From: Cryptomeria japonica
Taxonomy: Eukaryota; Streptophyta; Pinopsida; Cupressales; Cupressaceae
Reading direction: 5' to 3'
DNA length: 64,000 nucleotides
NCBI RefSeq assembly: GCF_030272615.1
Contig: NC_081412.1
Span: 697,560,156 to 697,624,155 of the forward strand
This document shows, in pieces, positions 33,026 through 44,124 of the stretch (position 1 is its first letter; each line of letters starts with the position of its first letter). The notes beneath the pieces were generated by a model. The model made no database searches. It was not told the origin of the DNA and was given only the letters and a program-made list of their open reading frames with translations. Both the position numbers and the translations under genes were made by a program.

Positions 33026-34813
33026 GCTCTTCGGAACATCCTAATTCAAAAATACAAAAAAAATTATAAAACAAAAAAAATCGTCACTTGGTGAAAACCT
33101 GGCAAACAGGCGCCTTGTGACAACAAAAAAATTGAAAAAATCGAAAAAAAAAGTAAAGAGAAATAATTTCGTCCAACGGTGAAAACCACTTCGGTGGCGC
33201 CCTGGGCAAGTACCATGGTGAAAACTGGGTCACCAACGCCATGCGTAGGGACTTTGCTCCTCCCTCCTTCAGGATTCTCTTTCATCCTTCACTTTGCACA
33301 CACTCACAACCTATTCACTCACAATAAAACTTACCCATTCCCATCATGGCTTGTTATTGATCTACCTAAGGTTGGTTAGCCATCCATAACCCTCCCTTTT
33401 CACTCACTTTCCATCCATAATAAATCAGATCCTATCTGTGACTACGGCCAAATCCTACGTCTAGTAATGGGTGTGGAACTGAGAACATCACATGTTTTGA
33501 GGAGTACAGTTTCTTCCAGCTTTCTTCAGTCTATTCGCGCACAATCCGCAATAAAGCAACATTTGCATCACAGATCCGCAATAAAGTTTCATCTTCTCCG
33601 CAATAAAGTATTAGTTTCATGGATTCAGTCAGTTTCAGATGAGACACAGCAGCAACAATGGGCTTCAACAAAATCAAATCTTTCAACAGACTCAGACAAC
33701 ATTATGGTTCAGTGCTATCTATCCTTTCTGTGAAAGTGAACATTGTGACCACAATCAAATAAGACTTATACAAGTGACAAGAGACACTAAACTTGAGGAC
33801 TACAGTGGATGTTGGTGTCGAGTCTTGGTTTTCTTTTGATTTCATCTTTTTTGGTGACATGTCTTTTAGCTTTTTCGGGATGTCTTTGACTAGAGATTCT
33901 ATCTCTAGGATGTCTTTGACTAGAAAGGCAAGGATGGGGTATTGTCACCCATTTTCTTTTGCTGTCTGTCGATTGTCTCTTAGTAATGCTATGACTTGTC
34001 CAAGGATATGAGGACACTGTGAGTCTAGTATGAACTGGGGCATTCCTTGTTTGTGACTGTCTTATCTCCATGCAAACGGGTACAATGACTTTCTGGGCCG
34101 AACAAATGCCTCGATTGTCATAACCTATTCTGCCATAATAAGCTCAATGATGATAATGCACAAGAAGCTCTTTCATGTTCATATCTTCTGTCTTCCATCC
34201 CCCTTTCTTGATTGACTTCCATTGTCCTTCTCGAGTCCGCGTAGCCCGCTATCACATGACTGAGTATAATGACACACCAAAAACATTTGCATTTCATGTA
34301 GCTGCACCTACATTACCACATATAAGCATCTCATACATACATATAGATATCACAACTGCATCACATCCTGCACACAACACCTGTTAGTACAATTTACATT
34401 TGCATTATCATATTCATTTGCATTACATACATTCACATTTGCATCATGCATACACATATAAAACATAAACAAACAAAAATAAAATAAAATATTGTATTGC
34501 ATCATATACATGTTTGCATCCATATCATAAGCATCACATAAGAACATCTCATCACATAGGTACACATGCATATAGCTGCCGCAAACATGAATCATCTCAT
34601 ATATATATCAAAATCATAAGTGTCATGATACAATGATGTCAAAATCATATGGCTACAATCACCTGCAAGTGTCTACATCATTATACAAAATGGTACAAAA
34701 CTGATACAGAGGAACTCACTGATCACTCCTGCCAACACTATTGGTAGTGCTAATCCTATCCATGTCATGGTATCCCATGCCACGTGTCCCACCCTCATCT
34801 CCAATCTTGGATC
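33026..34813 (+). other. E4 3' region, no plus-strand gene
   Basis: 33050-33480 contains phrases resembling the leader (GGTGAAAACC.., three times at 33090, 33177 and 33213). 34250-34620 is a CATA/ACAT-rich low-complexity stretch. No plus-strand ORF has a recognisable domain. The stretch may include 3' untranslated sequence of the antisense gene. Confidence 0.5.
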
Positions 34814-36011
34814 CTAGAACACTCGTCTAAGGGCATCCCTATCTCCGTCTCGATCGTACAGAATCAGCTCCCCATCAATCGGTATCCGCATAATCCTATA
34901 TACATCCTCCAGGGTGACTGTCATCTCACCCATCGGTAGATGAAACGTGCACGTCTCAAAGTGCCATCTCTCAGCCAGCACATGTCTCAAACCCATCTCC
35001 TCGATGGCAGCTCTGTCCTCGAGCGACAACTCAGGTCGCAACCTCTGCGTCGACGGGAATCTCTCCCGTCACTCTAGCATCGGCAAATACTTCTGCAGTC
35101 AAGCAAATCAATCATGTCAGTCCTAGTGACACTCACTGTTCATCACAAAGTGTTGCTTCTATCCTAGTGATGCTCACTGTTCATCACAAAGTGTTGCTCA
35201 CATTTGCACTCCCTGTTCATCACAAAGTGTTGCTCATATTTCAGTACTCCCTGTTCATCACAAAGTACTCCCTATTCATCACAAAGTGCCTTGATCTATC
35301 CTAGTCTTCCTAGAGGACTTGCTTGAGTGTATCCTCTCAACAGCTTATCCAATCGACAGCGTATGTTCATCACAGAACTGCCGATTTGACCTAGAAGACT
35401 CAAACTATGCATTTTGACACACAAACACGCTTTAAACTCCTAAACGCGCTTATAGACTGCACAAACGCGCTTCTGCAACACAGACGCGCTTTCTAAACAC
35501 AAACGTGCCTATACCATGCACAAACGCGACCAGGGAACACAAACGTCCCTACATGACATAAACGCCCCTACAGGGCATAGACGCTTCTACATTTCACAAA
35601 CGCATCCGTATTCAGCACAAACGCGGTTCCAGGCATAGACGCGCCTGGACCCGACACAGACGCGCCTGTCCGACACAGACGCGCCTGGCACTAACACAGA
35701 CGCGGTTGCGCGTTTTTGCATATTTCAACTACCCTATTCCTAGTGCATTTATTGCTACTTAGCATGCATTAATGACAAAACTTGAAATGCATGAAAGTAC
35801 GAGGAGGTTTTCGAGTACTTACCGGCTCTCCTGCATCTGCTGGTCGCTGGAATCGACGAACACGGTCGAATCTATGAATGAAAGCCATCGTTGCTGACTG
35901 CTGCTGCTCTTTTTTTTGCTCTGCACTGTGATCTTCTAAGGGTGTGGATGACAATGAGGATGTCTTTTTCCCGTGGTCTATCTTATAGCCTACCCTAGCC
36001 CTCGTCTTCAT
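34814..36011 (-). pseudogene. Antisense two-exon plant-mobile-domain (PMD) gene inside E4
   Basis: Exon 1 runs 36011-35823 (63 codons from ATG, with MAFIHRFDRVRRFQRP inside) and ends at a consensus donor, CCG|GTAAGTA. Exon 2 starts at 35092 after an acceptor, TTGACTGCAG|AAG, and joins in phase 0. Exon 2 reads KYLPMLE, a TGA, then RERFPST and a PMD-type block with LAERWHFETCTFHLPMGEMTVTLEDVYRIMRIPIDGE. It is stopped at 34814-34816, and the frame then continues with a hydrophobic stretch. PMD proteins include the Arabidopsis MAIN/MAIL1 family and many transposon-encoded relatives. Two nonsense codons make this copy defective. The gene points away from the 3' LTR, starting 224 bp from it, so an antisense promoter there could drive it. 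Exon joining is inferred from splice consensus only. Confidence 0.72.
35093..35822 (-). repeat. Intron of the antisense gene, made largely of two minisatellites
   Basis: The 730-bp GT...AG interval contains about five copies of CTGTTCATCACAAAG (35121-35290), plus one diverged copy near 35364. It also has roughly 16 copies of a 15-22 bp unit built on CACAAACGCGC or CACAGACGCGC (about 35405-35712). Both arrays are plus-strand readings. Confidence 0.75.
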
Positions 36012-36220
36012 TTCCCGGGTCAGTATTCATTATCCCGTGACTCTGTCACTTTATCCGGTCAATCCATTCTAGCCTTTCTTTCTTATCGAGAGATTGTCTG
36101 CAATCTTTTCAAGACATTTTCATCCAATCTCTCGAGGGGGCATATCATTCCCATTCTGGGGCAACTCTGTATCAGTTCATCTTATCTTCTTTGAAACAAC
36201 GCGACAAGCCGCATTGTCTC

Positions 36221-36234
36221 AAAGAGGGGCGAAA
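36221..36234 (+). other. E4 polypurine tract
   Basis: AAAGAGGGGCGAAA lies directly before the 3' LTR. It is nearly the same as the E5 PPT. Confidence 0.85.
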
Positions 36235-37016
36235 TGTAGACACTCAAAATTGTCATGTCTAATTAAATAAATATTTTATTTATTTAATTATCTAAGCCTA
36301 ATTCTTCTATTAATTAAATAAATCTTTATTTATTTAATTAATTCATTTATCCTCTTCTAGCCTTATTTCTCATTTAAATAAATACATTTATTTATTTAAA
36401 TTATCCCTTTCCTAAATTAAATAAATATTTTATTTATTTAATTGTCCTACTTCTTCTATTAATTAAATAAATCTTTATTTATTTAATTAATTCATTATCT
36501 TTTTCTACACATGACACATGTCATTCATCTCTTAATTCCTACACTACCTACCTCTTTCATTATTTTGGTATTTCTTATACCTACCCTCTAATCCTAGCCG
36601 ACCTCTCTTTTTACACCTCTCAATCTTAACCCTCCATTTCTTATTGTGTCTTCTATTTAAGGAGATGCTTTCTTCATTGTCAAACCCTAATGACACATGC
36701 TAATGATCTTTTATGCAATTGACTACACTACGATCCTACTTGCAACCACTTTCCATTCTTTGTTGAGCTCTTGTGCATATAAAAATTTGAGAGCAAATAT
36801 ATCAAGCAAGATCAATGGAGATAGGAAGAATGGAGATCAAAACCCTATTGGACATGTGATGGTATAATCTTTGTGATTTTGAGTTATTTTGTATTGTCTT
36901 AGGTTATCTTCATATGTTATGGTGGATCTTTGTTCATTGTTAGGCTAGGGTTTGGTGGTTGAATTCATTTAGCCTTTCAATATTGTTATTATTGTTATCC
37001 ATTTTCACCATATACA
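36235..37016 (+). repeat. E4 3' LTR
   Basis: 782 bp, TGTAGAC...TATACA, about 8 mismatches from the 5' LTR, followed by TSD TCTAT and after 9 further bases by the E5 LTR. Confidence 0.95.
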
Positions 37017-37030
37017 TCTATTAAACTACC

Positions 37031-38195
37031 TATCGTGCCTATGAAGTGTGGTAGTTGCAGCTACAACACAAACACTCAATAGATCATTACAAGCATTGTT
37101 AGCAAATTTTAAAAAAATGAAAGATAAACCATGACAAAGTGACCTATCACCTCCTAAGAGATGCGAGTGTGGATTTGCTCTCAGATCTGGATAAGCAATC
37201 CTAGTGACATGACTACACCTAGACGAAGGATTTGAAATAATGATGATATGCAAACTAGATGAGATTGCTTATGCTAGATTGATCCAAGAGACTAATTAAG
37301 CTAGTGATATAAATGATTAAACTATGATGATGATGCAATTAAATTTGAAAAGAGATTGATTAAGCTACATGATTCAACAATTATGCTATAAAATGATCAA
37401 ATTAAACTAGATCTAAGATGCAACTGCCTATAATAACAATGCTCAAATGATAAGCTAGAATAGATATGCCTATAGTAACAATTCCTAAATTGATAATGAG
37501 ATGGGATCCTTTGTGCTCCAAAATGGGGGATATTTATAGGATTTCCAAGGCCGGGGGTGAGGTGGCAAGAATCAACAGTCAAGATTGAGTCTGAACATAT
37601 CAAGGGTGAAATTGGAGGAGGTTAGAGGAAGGGACACTTGTCATCTCTGTGGTGACAAGTGTCAAGGAGCCTTTCTCATAACAGGGCAAGTGTCCAAGAG
37701 AGGAGACATGTGGCCAAAGTGCCATGTGTCTCAAGGGGAGAATATCCATACCATAGGAGTTTAGGATAAGGAGGTTAGAATGTGCAAGATAGGATAGGGT
37801 TAGTTAAACCCAAGGTTAGGTGGAATGGGTTAGGTTAGAGGGATGGTTAGGTTAGGTGGTTATAAGTTAGGAGGCATGTGGGTAATTTGAATTTAAATAT
37901 TCAAATAATAGGAAAAGACTAATTAATTTTCAACAAGTCATAAATTGATTTGTTTTAATTAATTAGGGGATTAGAAGAATTGATTGAAGGGGGGAGGATT
38001 AATTAATTTGAATTAATTAATCAAAGGGGACTTATTGAAATGAACCTATTAAATAGATCCTTATATTTATTAATAATTAGATGAAAGGGAGAATTTAATC
38101 AAATTTCTAATGAATTCAATTAAATTGGGAAGGGGGATTAATTTAATAATTGCTTATTTAATTAATTATCTTCAGGCCATTTTTAGGTGTATACA
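37031..38195 (-). repeat. E5 3' LTR
   Basis: 1165 bp. On the plus strand it starts TATCGTGCC where its partner has TGTTGTGCC, and it ends GTATACA. A TATA box on the minus strand (CCTATAAATA) lies at 37531-37540. Rows of GGTTAGGT/TTAGG-type repeats fill 37770-37880. Confidence 0.92.
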
Positions 38196-38209
38196 TTTTG
38201 TCCCTCTTT
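38196..38209 (-). other. E5 polypurine tract
   Basis: On the minus strand AAAGAGGGACAAAA lies immediately before the 3' LTR. Confidence 0.85.
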
Positions 38210-39907
38210 GAAGCGAGGTGTGATGACGCGTTGATTCAAAGAATAATCTCATTTTGATGATGATATTGGTTTGATAGGATGCCCCAGACATTGATTGATA
38301 AATTGCAGTACAATGATGCCCCCTTGGGAGATCAATTGAGATAATTGACTTCTGGAGTGTGTGAATTTTTGCGAAATTGATCCCGATTAAAAATTATTCA
38401 ATTTCTGCAACATTGATTGATGAAAGTGTGAGTTCTTTGATCACGATGATGCGATTCTCAATGATTTATAGAGCTTGATTGATTAGATTGATAAGATAGA
38501 GATTAAGTCTGGTTTCAGGAATGACACCTCCTATATAAGACAAAGATGATCAAAGTGTCTAGTTTTAGGAATGATATATCTTGTATAAGACTTGATCAAA
38601 ACGTCTGGTTCCGAGAAAGATACATCCTATATAAGACATGATAGAATATATTTAGATGTGATTGATTGATAGAATTGATAAGGTTGATTGGCTAAAGAAC
38701 TGACATTTTGTTGATATCAGGTTGTTGGAAGATTCAGATATGCTAATGTTGGCTCTGTTGAGGGGGTAACATAAAATTTGCACTGGGTCAACAATATCTG
38801 GAGAGAGATGAGTCATCCATCTGATTGTGTATACACTTATGATGATACCTTGATGATTCCTATGATAGATTGAACCTTAGATAAGATGAGATTGTGGGAT
38901 TCCATGCAAAAATGAAATGCTAGCTAAATGCAAATGCCAATCCAAATGAAATGCAAAGCTACAACCGAACCAGTCACTAGATTATTGCGTTCTGTCATCA
39001 TTGAGATTTTTCTTTTAAAATGTGGGAAGTGAGTGCAAAAATCAATGGTATAATTAAACCATGATGACCCAAGCACTACTTTTCCTAAATTTTGATATTG
39101 CAAGTTTGCACAAGCATCGAGGTATAATTGAACCAAGATGACTTGCGTGTTGCTTGCGTAAAACAGGCATTATTAACCATTTCTATACGCAAATCAGAAA
39201 TGTCTTCAATGATACTCTGATGATCATATCCTGAGACAAATTTTTACATATTAATGATTAATTTACAGATAGTAGATAAGAAAAATGTCATGTTCCTTCC
39301 TTCTTCTTATAGTCAGAGACATCCTGGAGTCACTCACAAATCATGATAGTAAAAATCAAGATAGAAAAGTTGAACAATCATGTTAAAATCATTATCCAAA
39401 AGATATCATCCATTGAAAAGTGTGTGGTGTGCTTAGAATGCCATGTGATAGTTTGATGGTGGACAATTTGACCTCATGTTCAATGTTGGATGTGTCTCAG
39501 TTTTCGCTTGACAAGAGTTGCCTAACTATTGTTCTCCCTGTTTGATTAAGCTCAAAATGATTGATAATTTTGCCCCCAGGTAGGTGCAGGATTTTTCCCC
39601 AAGCCTAGGAACAAAGTCATTATGATATACCCAATAATCTAAACCATGACGAGAAATCACCCGGGATGCCTGCGTATGTACAAAGGTTTTATGATGGATA
39701 TGAACAATGCTGATAGAAATGAATGCAAGAGAAAGGATACATGAACCAATAGATGGAAGAGCTAGTTGATAGATAGCGCTTGTTTGCTAGGTTTTCACCA
39801 TCTATTTTTATTGCACTTTTTCTCATTTGATTTATTTTTTATTTTTTCATTGTTTTTGTTGTTTTTGTATTTTCTGTTTTTTCACTGTTTTTGGATTTTC
39901 TGCTTTT
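38210..39907 (-). other. E5 3' untranslated region with a threefold repeat
   Basis: No gene is visible in this 1.7 kb. Three copies of a unit reading GTCTGGTTNNNGGAATGAYA then TCCTATATAAGAC lie at about 38508-38645. A related phrase occurs once in the presumed gag-proximal region near 43735. 39820-39900 is T-rich with a TTTTTGTTGTTTTTG-type array. Confidence 0.6.
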
Positions 39908-42403
39908 TCAGACATAAAACCTCTTCAGATGCATGATATTGATGGGTTCCTTGAGTTGATTCCCATCCTATGTTGATAGCTGATATCCTCCTAACCCAAA
40001 TACTGTTGTGCCCACAAAAAAACCTAACTAGTTTGGTTCAAACTTCCCTTTCTTTTCTTGATCTGACTAGTTTCGTGGATTTTCCTTTAGTACTAGTTCC
40101 CCAACTTGAAATGCTCTCGGTTTGACCTTGTGATTTTAACTTTGGCACATTCTTTGTTGATATACCTTTAAATGATCAAAGGCATTTTTCCTTCGTTCAT
40201 GGATCAATTCTAACTCTTGCAATCTAGATATGCATTGTTCTTCATCTGACATAAGGCCTTTTAATGATACTCATAGAGAAGGTATCTCCACTTCTATTGG
40301 TATTATTGCTTCTGATCCTTAGACAAGAGAGAAAGGTGTGGCACTTGTTGGTGTATGGATACTGGTATGGTAGGCCCATAGAGAAGGGTTCAATTGAATA
40401 TTCCAATCTCTTCTAGCATCATTCATGGTCTTTTTGAGGATTTTCAGAATGGTTTTGTTTGATGCCTCTGCTTGCTCATTCCCTTGTGAATAGTAGGGTG
40501 TTGAAAATCTATGTTGGATCTTTAATTTCTCACATAGTTCTTGTACATCTTGGTTCTTGAACGGTCGCCCATTATCAATGATAATGGTCATGGGTATTCC
40601 ATAGCGACAGATGGTGTAGTTCAAGATAAATGCAACAATTTGTTTTCTTGTGATATCGATGAGAGGTACTGCCTCAATCCATTTTGTGAAATATTCTTTA
40701 GCTACAAGGTTGAATTTGTGACCATTAGATGAAGAAGGATTTATCTTTCCTACTTGATCAAGACCCCATTGGCAGAAAGGCCAAGATGTTGCTAAAGCAT
40801 GAAGTTCTTATGCTAGTGCATAAATTAAATTCCCATGGATTTGACATTGTTTGCATGTTTTAGCTATCTGAAAAGAATCCCGTTCCATAGTTGGCCAATA
40901 ATAGCCCAAGCGTATGAGTTTTTTTGAAAGGGTAAGACCACTTAAATGAGTGCCACAAATGTTGTTATGGACTTCATTTAAGGCCTTCTCAGATTATTCT
41001 TATTCAAGACATCTTAAAAGAGTACCATCCAAACCTCGTTTAAAAAGGGTATCCGTGGCGAGAGTATAATGGGAGGATTGGCCGATAAAGTTTCTCTTTT
41101 GATTCTTTGATAAGTTAGGAGGGATGATATTATCTTTCAGGTATGTGTAAGTTTGGCCATAGAGGGAGGAATCATGCCCAACAAGGTAATAGATAGTTTG
41201 GGAATCGGGATAATTATGTACAGGGTAAAACAACTCTTCCACCAAGAATTCGTAATGCTCTTGATTTTCCTATGTCTGAAGTAGAGAAGAAAGTGTTTCC
41301 ATGGCATCTACTGCTTTGTTGTCATTCCTTGGAATCTACTAAAAAGTTATTTCTACAAATTATTTCTTGATATCATCAACCATCTTCTTATAAGGCATTA
41401 AATTTTCATCTTTTGTTTGATAATCATCATTGATTTGATTGATGATGAGCTGAGAGTCTCCAAAGACTTGAATTTGTGTAATGTTCCATTCTATAGCCAT
41501 TTTGATACCTGTAACCAAACCTTCATATTCTTCTATATTTTTGATGCATGGAAAACTTAATTTTTATGCTTTTGGAATTGTATGACCTTGTGGCATGATG
41601 AATAGAATGCTTTCTCCTGATCCATGTTGTGTTCTATTATTGATGCATTCTCTTGGACTGATATTCGAGTGATGTAGTATAAGATCTAGATGGACCCCTA
41701 GAATGTTTGTATATGACCATCTTTTGATTTGCCTTCTTTTGAAGAGTTCCAAATATTTCTATACTTCATGTTTTGATAGAGAGATTGCTGGATGTAGATC
41801 AATTGTGCCAATGTTAACTGCCTCTGTTGGTTCTATCAATATGGATGACCTTTCTTGATAGTATTCAAGTAAGGTGTCAAATCTCCCATCTTTCGGCGCC
41901 TCGAGGATGTTTTCACTATTAGATGCATCCTTTCGTTTTAATTTTTTGTGGTCCAGTGTTGCCAATAAATGGTTTTCAGTAGTAGACTTGATTTTGTTTT
42001 CTTTATTTTCATTTTTGCGACTAGGAGATTTGGTACCCACTTGACTTGAAGATACGTTATCAAAATCTCTGGTGAAAGTTGTTGTGGGTTTGATTGCATT
42101 AAGATATAAGGATATGGCATGGTCATTAGGAAAAGTATCAATGGTATTATGTCTTTCATTTTCCCAGTCCATAAATTTAGGATGGATTAAGGGTAAAGGA
42201 TCATTAGGTTGAATTATTTCAAAGATATTAGGGGTTATGATAGAGATGTCAGAGCTTTCAATATGAATTTCAATTTCTAGAATGATACTCTCATTAGAAT
42301 GACCATGTGCAAGTAGCACTTGATTTTCCTCGATTAAGTCCAAGTCAACCAAATGTGATTGTGATTCAAGTGGGCTAGTTCCTAACATTTTACCTGCATA
42401 CAC
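39908..42403 (-). pseudogene. E5 pre-RT spacer, RNase H and integrase (RT missing)
   Basis: One minus frame with several stops. A pre-RT spacer (42403-41759) ends in SYTNILGVHLDLILHH, the phrase that normally leads straight into reverse transcriptase. Here it runs within 20 residues into the RNase H segment SGESILFIMPQGHTIPKA (near 41580) and FGDSQLIINQI (about 41450). The integrase follows: zinc finger HNNICGTHL ... CKQCQIHG (about 40985-40840), and a core with WGLDQVG, FTKWIEA, IIIDNGRPF and EQAEASNK, so the D,D,E residues are all readable. A C-terminal domain with PRAFQVGELVLKENPRN ends HLKRFYV at 39908. There is no YxDD motif anywhere, so RT was deleted cleanly. TAG stops interrupt the tail three times. 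Confidence 0.85.
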
Positions 42404-43560
42404 ATGAACTACATCGACTCCTACATATTCTTCTTCCTTTTCAATTTCAGGTTGCTCTTGTTTGTTTTTCCATGATAGAAAATACTCTCTGTTCCCTTAA
42501 TCTCTTAGCTATATTTGTTTTTCCATGCTTGATAAAATTGATGCAAATGATTGTTCCTTGGATTGTGTGCTTGAAGATGCTACCTCTCTATTATGTGGAA
42601 CAATGACCTCTGGGACCGGTTTTAAATTACTACAAAATTGCAATGGATTTGAGTCTGCTGAGATCGTGATTTCCTGCCCCTTGTATGGAAATTTCAGGCA
42701 CTTATGAGATGTTGATGGAATAGCCTATATGTCATGTATCCATGGTCTTCCCAAGAGTATGTTGTATGGTAAGTCCAAGTCTAGAACTTGGCATGTTGTG
42801 TCTTTTTGCAAAGGTCCCACTCTAATGGGTAATATCACAATTCCTTTAGAGGAATGCTCTTCTTCATCATATGCTTTGAATGTGATCTTTTTCCAGGGAT
42901 TAACTGCATCTTCAGAATAACCTAGAGCATGGACAAGACTTAATGAGCAAATGTTTAAGCCAACCCCCCATCTATTAGGACATGTTTAATGAGCATTCTA
43001 TGAATGAGGACTTCAATTTGCAAGGGAGAGTTATGGGGATGTTACAAGGAATCAATACTTAGATATGAAGGAGATGGGATTTGAATAGGATCCTCTAAAA
43101 TAGGTTTGATGCCCATTATGGATATCCCTTGGGGAACTTCATCCTTGGGTGTATTGTTTGGTGAGGATGCTATGGAAGGTTCTTGCAAGTTTTTAAGAGG
43201 TGTAGGAATAGATAAATTTAGAGAGTCAATTTTCTTATTGGGGGATGAGCCATTGCTAGACATAGGTGCGTGGTTTTGATCTTTCTCAGCAAAATCCTTT
43301 AAGGATCTCTTTAAGAGTTGCTTAAAAGAGCCACCTTTCTTTGGAGATGCATTTGAATCATTGTGAGGTTTTGACATAGTTGGACTTTGATTTTGGACTT
43401 ATTTCATTTCTCTGATATGTTGACTTGTTATGTCTTCTTCTTGTATTTTTCTTTGGTATTCCATGTTTCTATGCTCTTCAGCTATTTCAAATATTTCTAT
43501 TTATGGTTCTACGATCTTCCATCTTTGTGCTCTAGTTAAAACATGCATACACGTGTGTTA
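42404..43560 (-). pseudogene. E5 gag remnant and protease
   Basis: The frame begins near 43550 with an LTRAQRWKI-like start resembling the E4 Gag N-terminus. It passes through a Lys/Ser/Pro-rich 111-codon stretch (43377-43042) with no capsid domain and enters the protease. HNSPLQIEVLIHR and HVLIDGG lead into a 1-2 bp indel at the active site (about 42975), after which LNICSLSLVHALGYSEDAVNPW, KAYDEEEHSSKG, DLPYNILLGRPWIHD and KCLKFPYKG follow. The match to the E4 protease is long and clear. The Retrotrans_gag core seen in E4 and the knuckle are missing. Confidence 0.8.
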
Positions 43561-44124
43561 GATATTGTGCAAGGATTCGATTGTCTAAGAGTTGTTTCGA
43601 TAAGTGATCAACTATCAATGTAAATGTGATAGAGTGATATGACACAAAAAGATGATTCAAGTGTTTAAAAGTTTGCAAGTTTTTTGATCTTCAGTTTTGG
43701 AGTGCAATGATGATGATTTTGATAAAACCAAGTCTAATAGGAACGATATATCCTATGATGTGGGACAAGGTTGTCCTGACCAAACATTGTAGTTTCGTGA
43801 CAGAGGATGATATATCCTGAGGAGAAACTATGTTTTGAGTTATCAGTTTATCAAAGAGGGTGATAATGCACTTTGAGATGTTTAGATCTGGAAGTTATTG
43901 AAGGCGAATACCTAGAAATCTTGAGGTGTCTACTTCTAGAATCTGATTTGATAGAAGATAACTTGACCAAGCGAACCAAGGAGACAATCTAAGCACAAAA
44001 TGACAGATATAAGGTGCCTATGCTCACTATAAATTGACCAAGCAAACATGACAGATCTGAAAAAGACATGCAAGAAGACAACTCTGGACTGATAGAGACA
44101 TAAATTTGTATGACAATTTATACA
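43561..44124 (-). other. E5 leader, gag-proximal part
   Basis: No coding sequence recognised. It contains GGAACGATATATCCTATGAT- and GATGATATATCCTGAGG-type phrases (43750-43820) related to the threefold repeat in the E5 3' region. It ends at the E6 TSD ATACA (44120-44124). Confidence 0.5.

Larger units (their letters stand above)
25574..37016 (+). mobile_element. E4: young non-autonomous Tat/Ogre-like gypsy element with an antisense gene
   Basis: 11,443 bp with 782-bp LTRs and a perfect TSD, TCTAT, at 25569-25573 and 37017-37021. I count about 8 mismatches between the LTRs, so it is by far the youngest insertion here. It encodes gag and a protease, then a short RNase H remnant and the integrase tail in one frame. 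The reverse transcriptase and the catalytic parts of RNase H and integrase are absent. Downstream it carries an antisense two-exon gene. The archaeal-type RNase H remnant and the integrase tail style point to the Tat/Ogre lineage. Confidence 0.93.
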
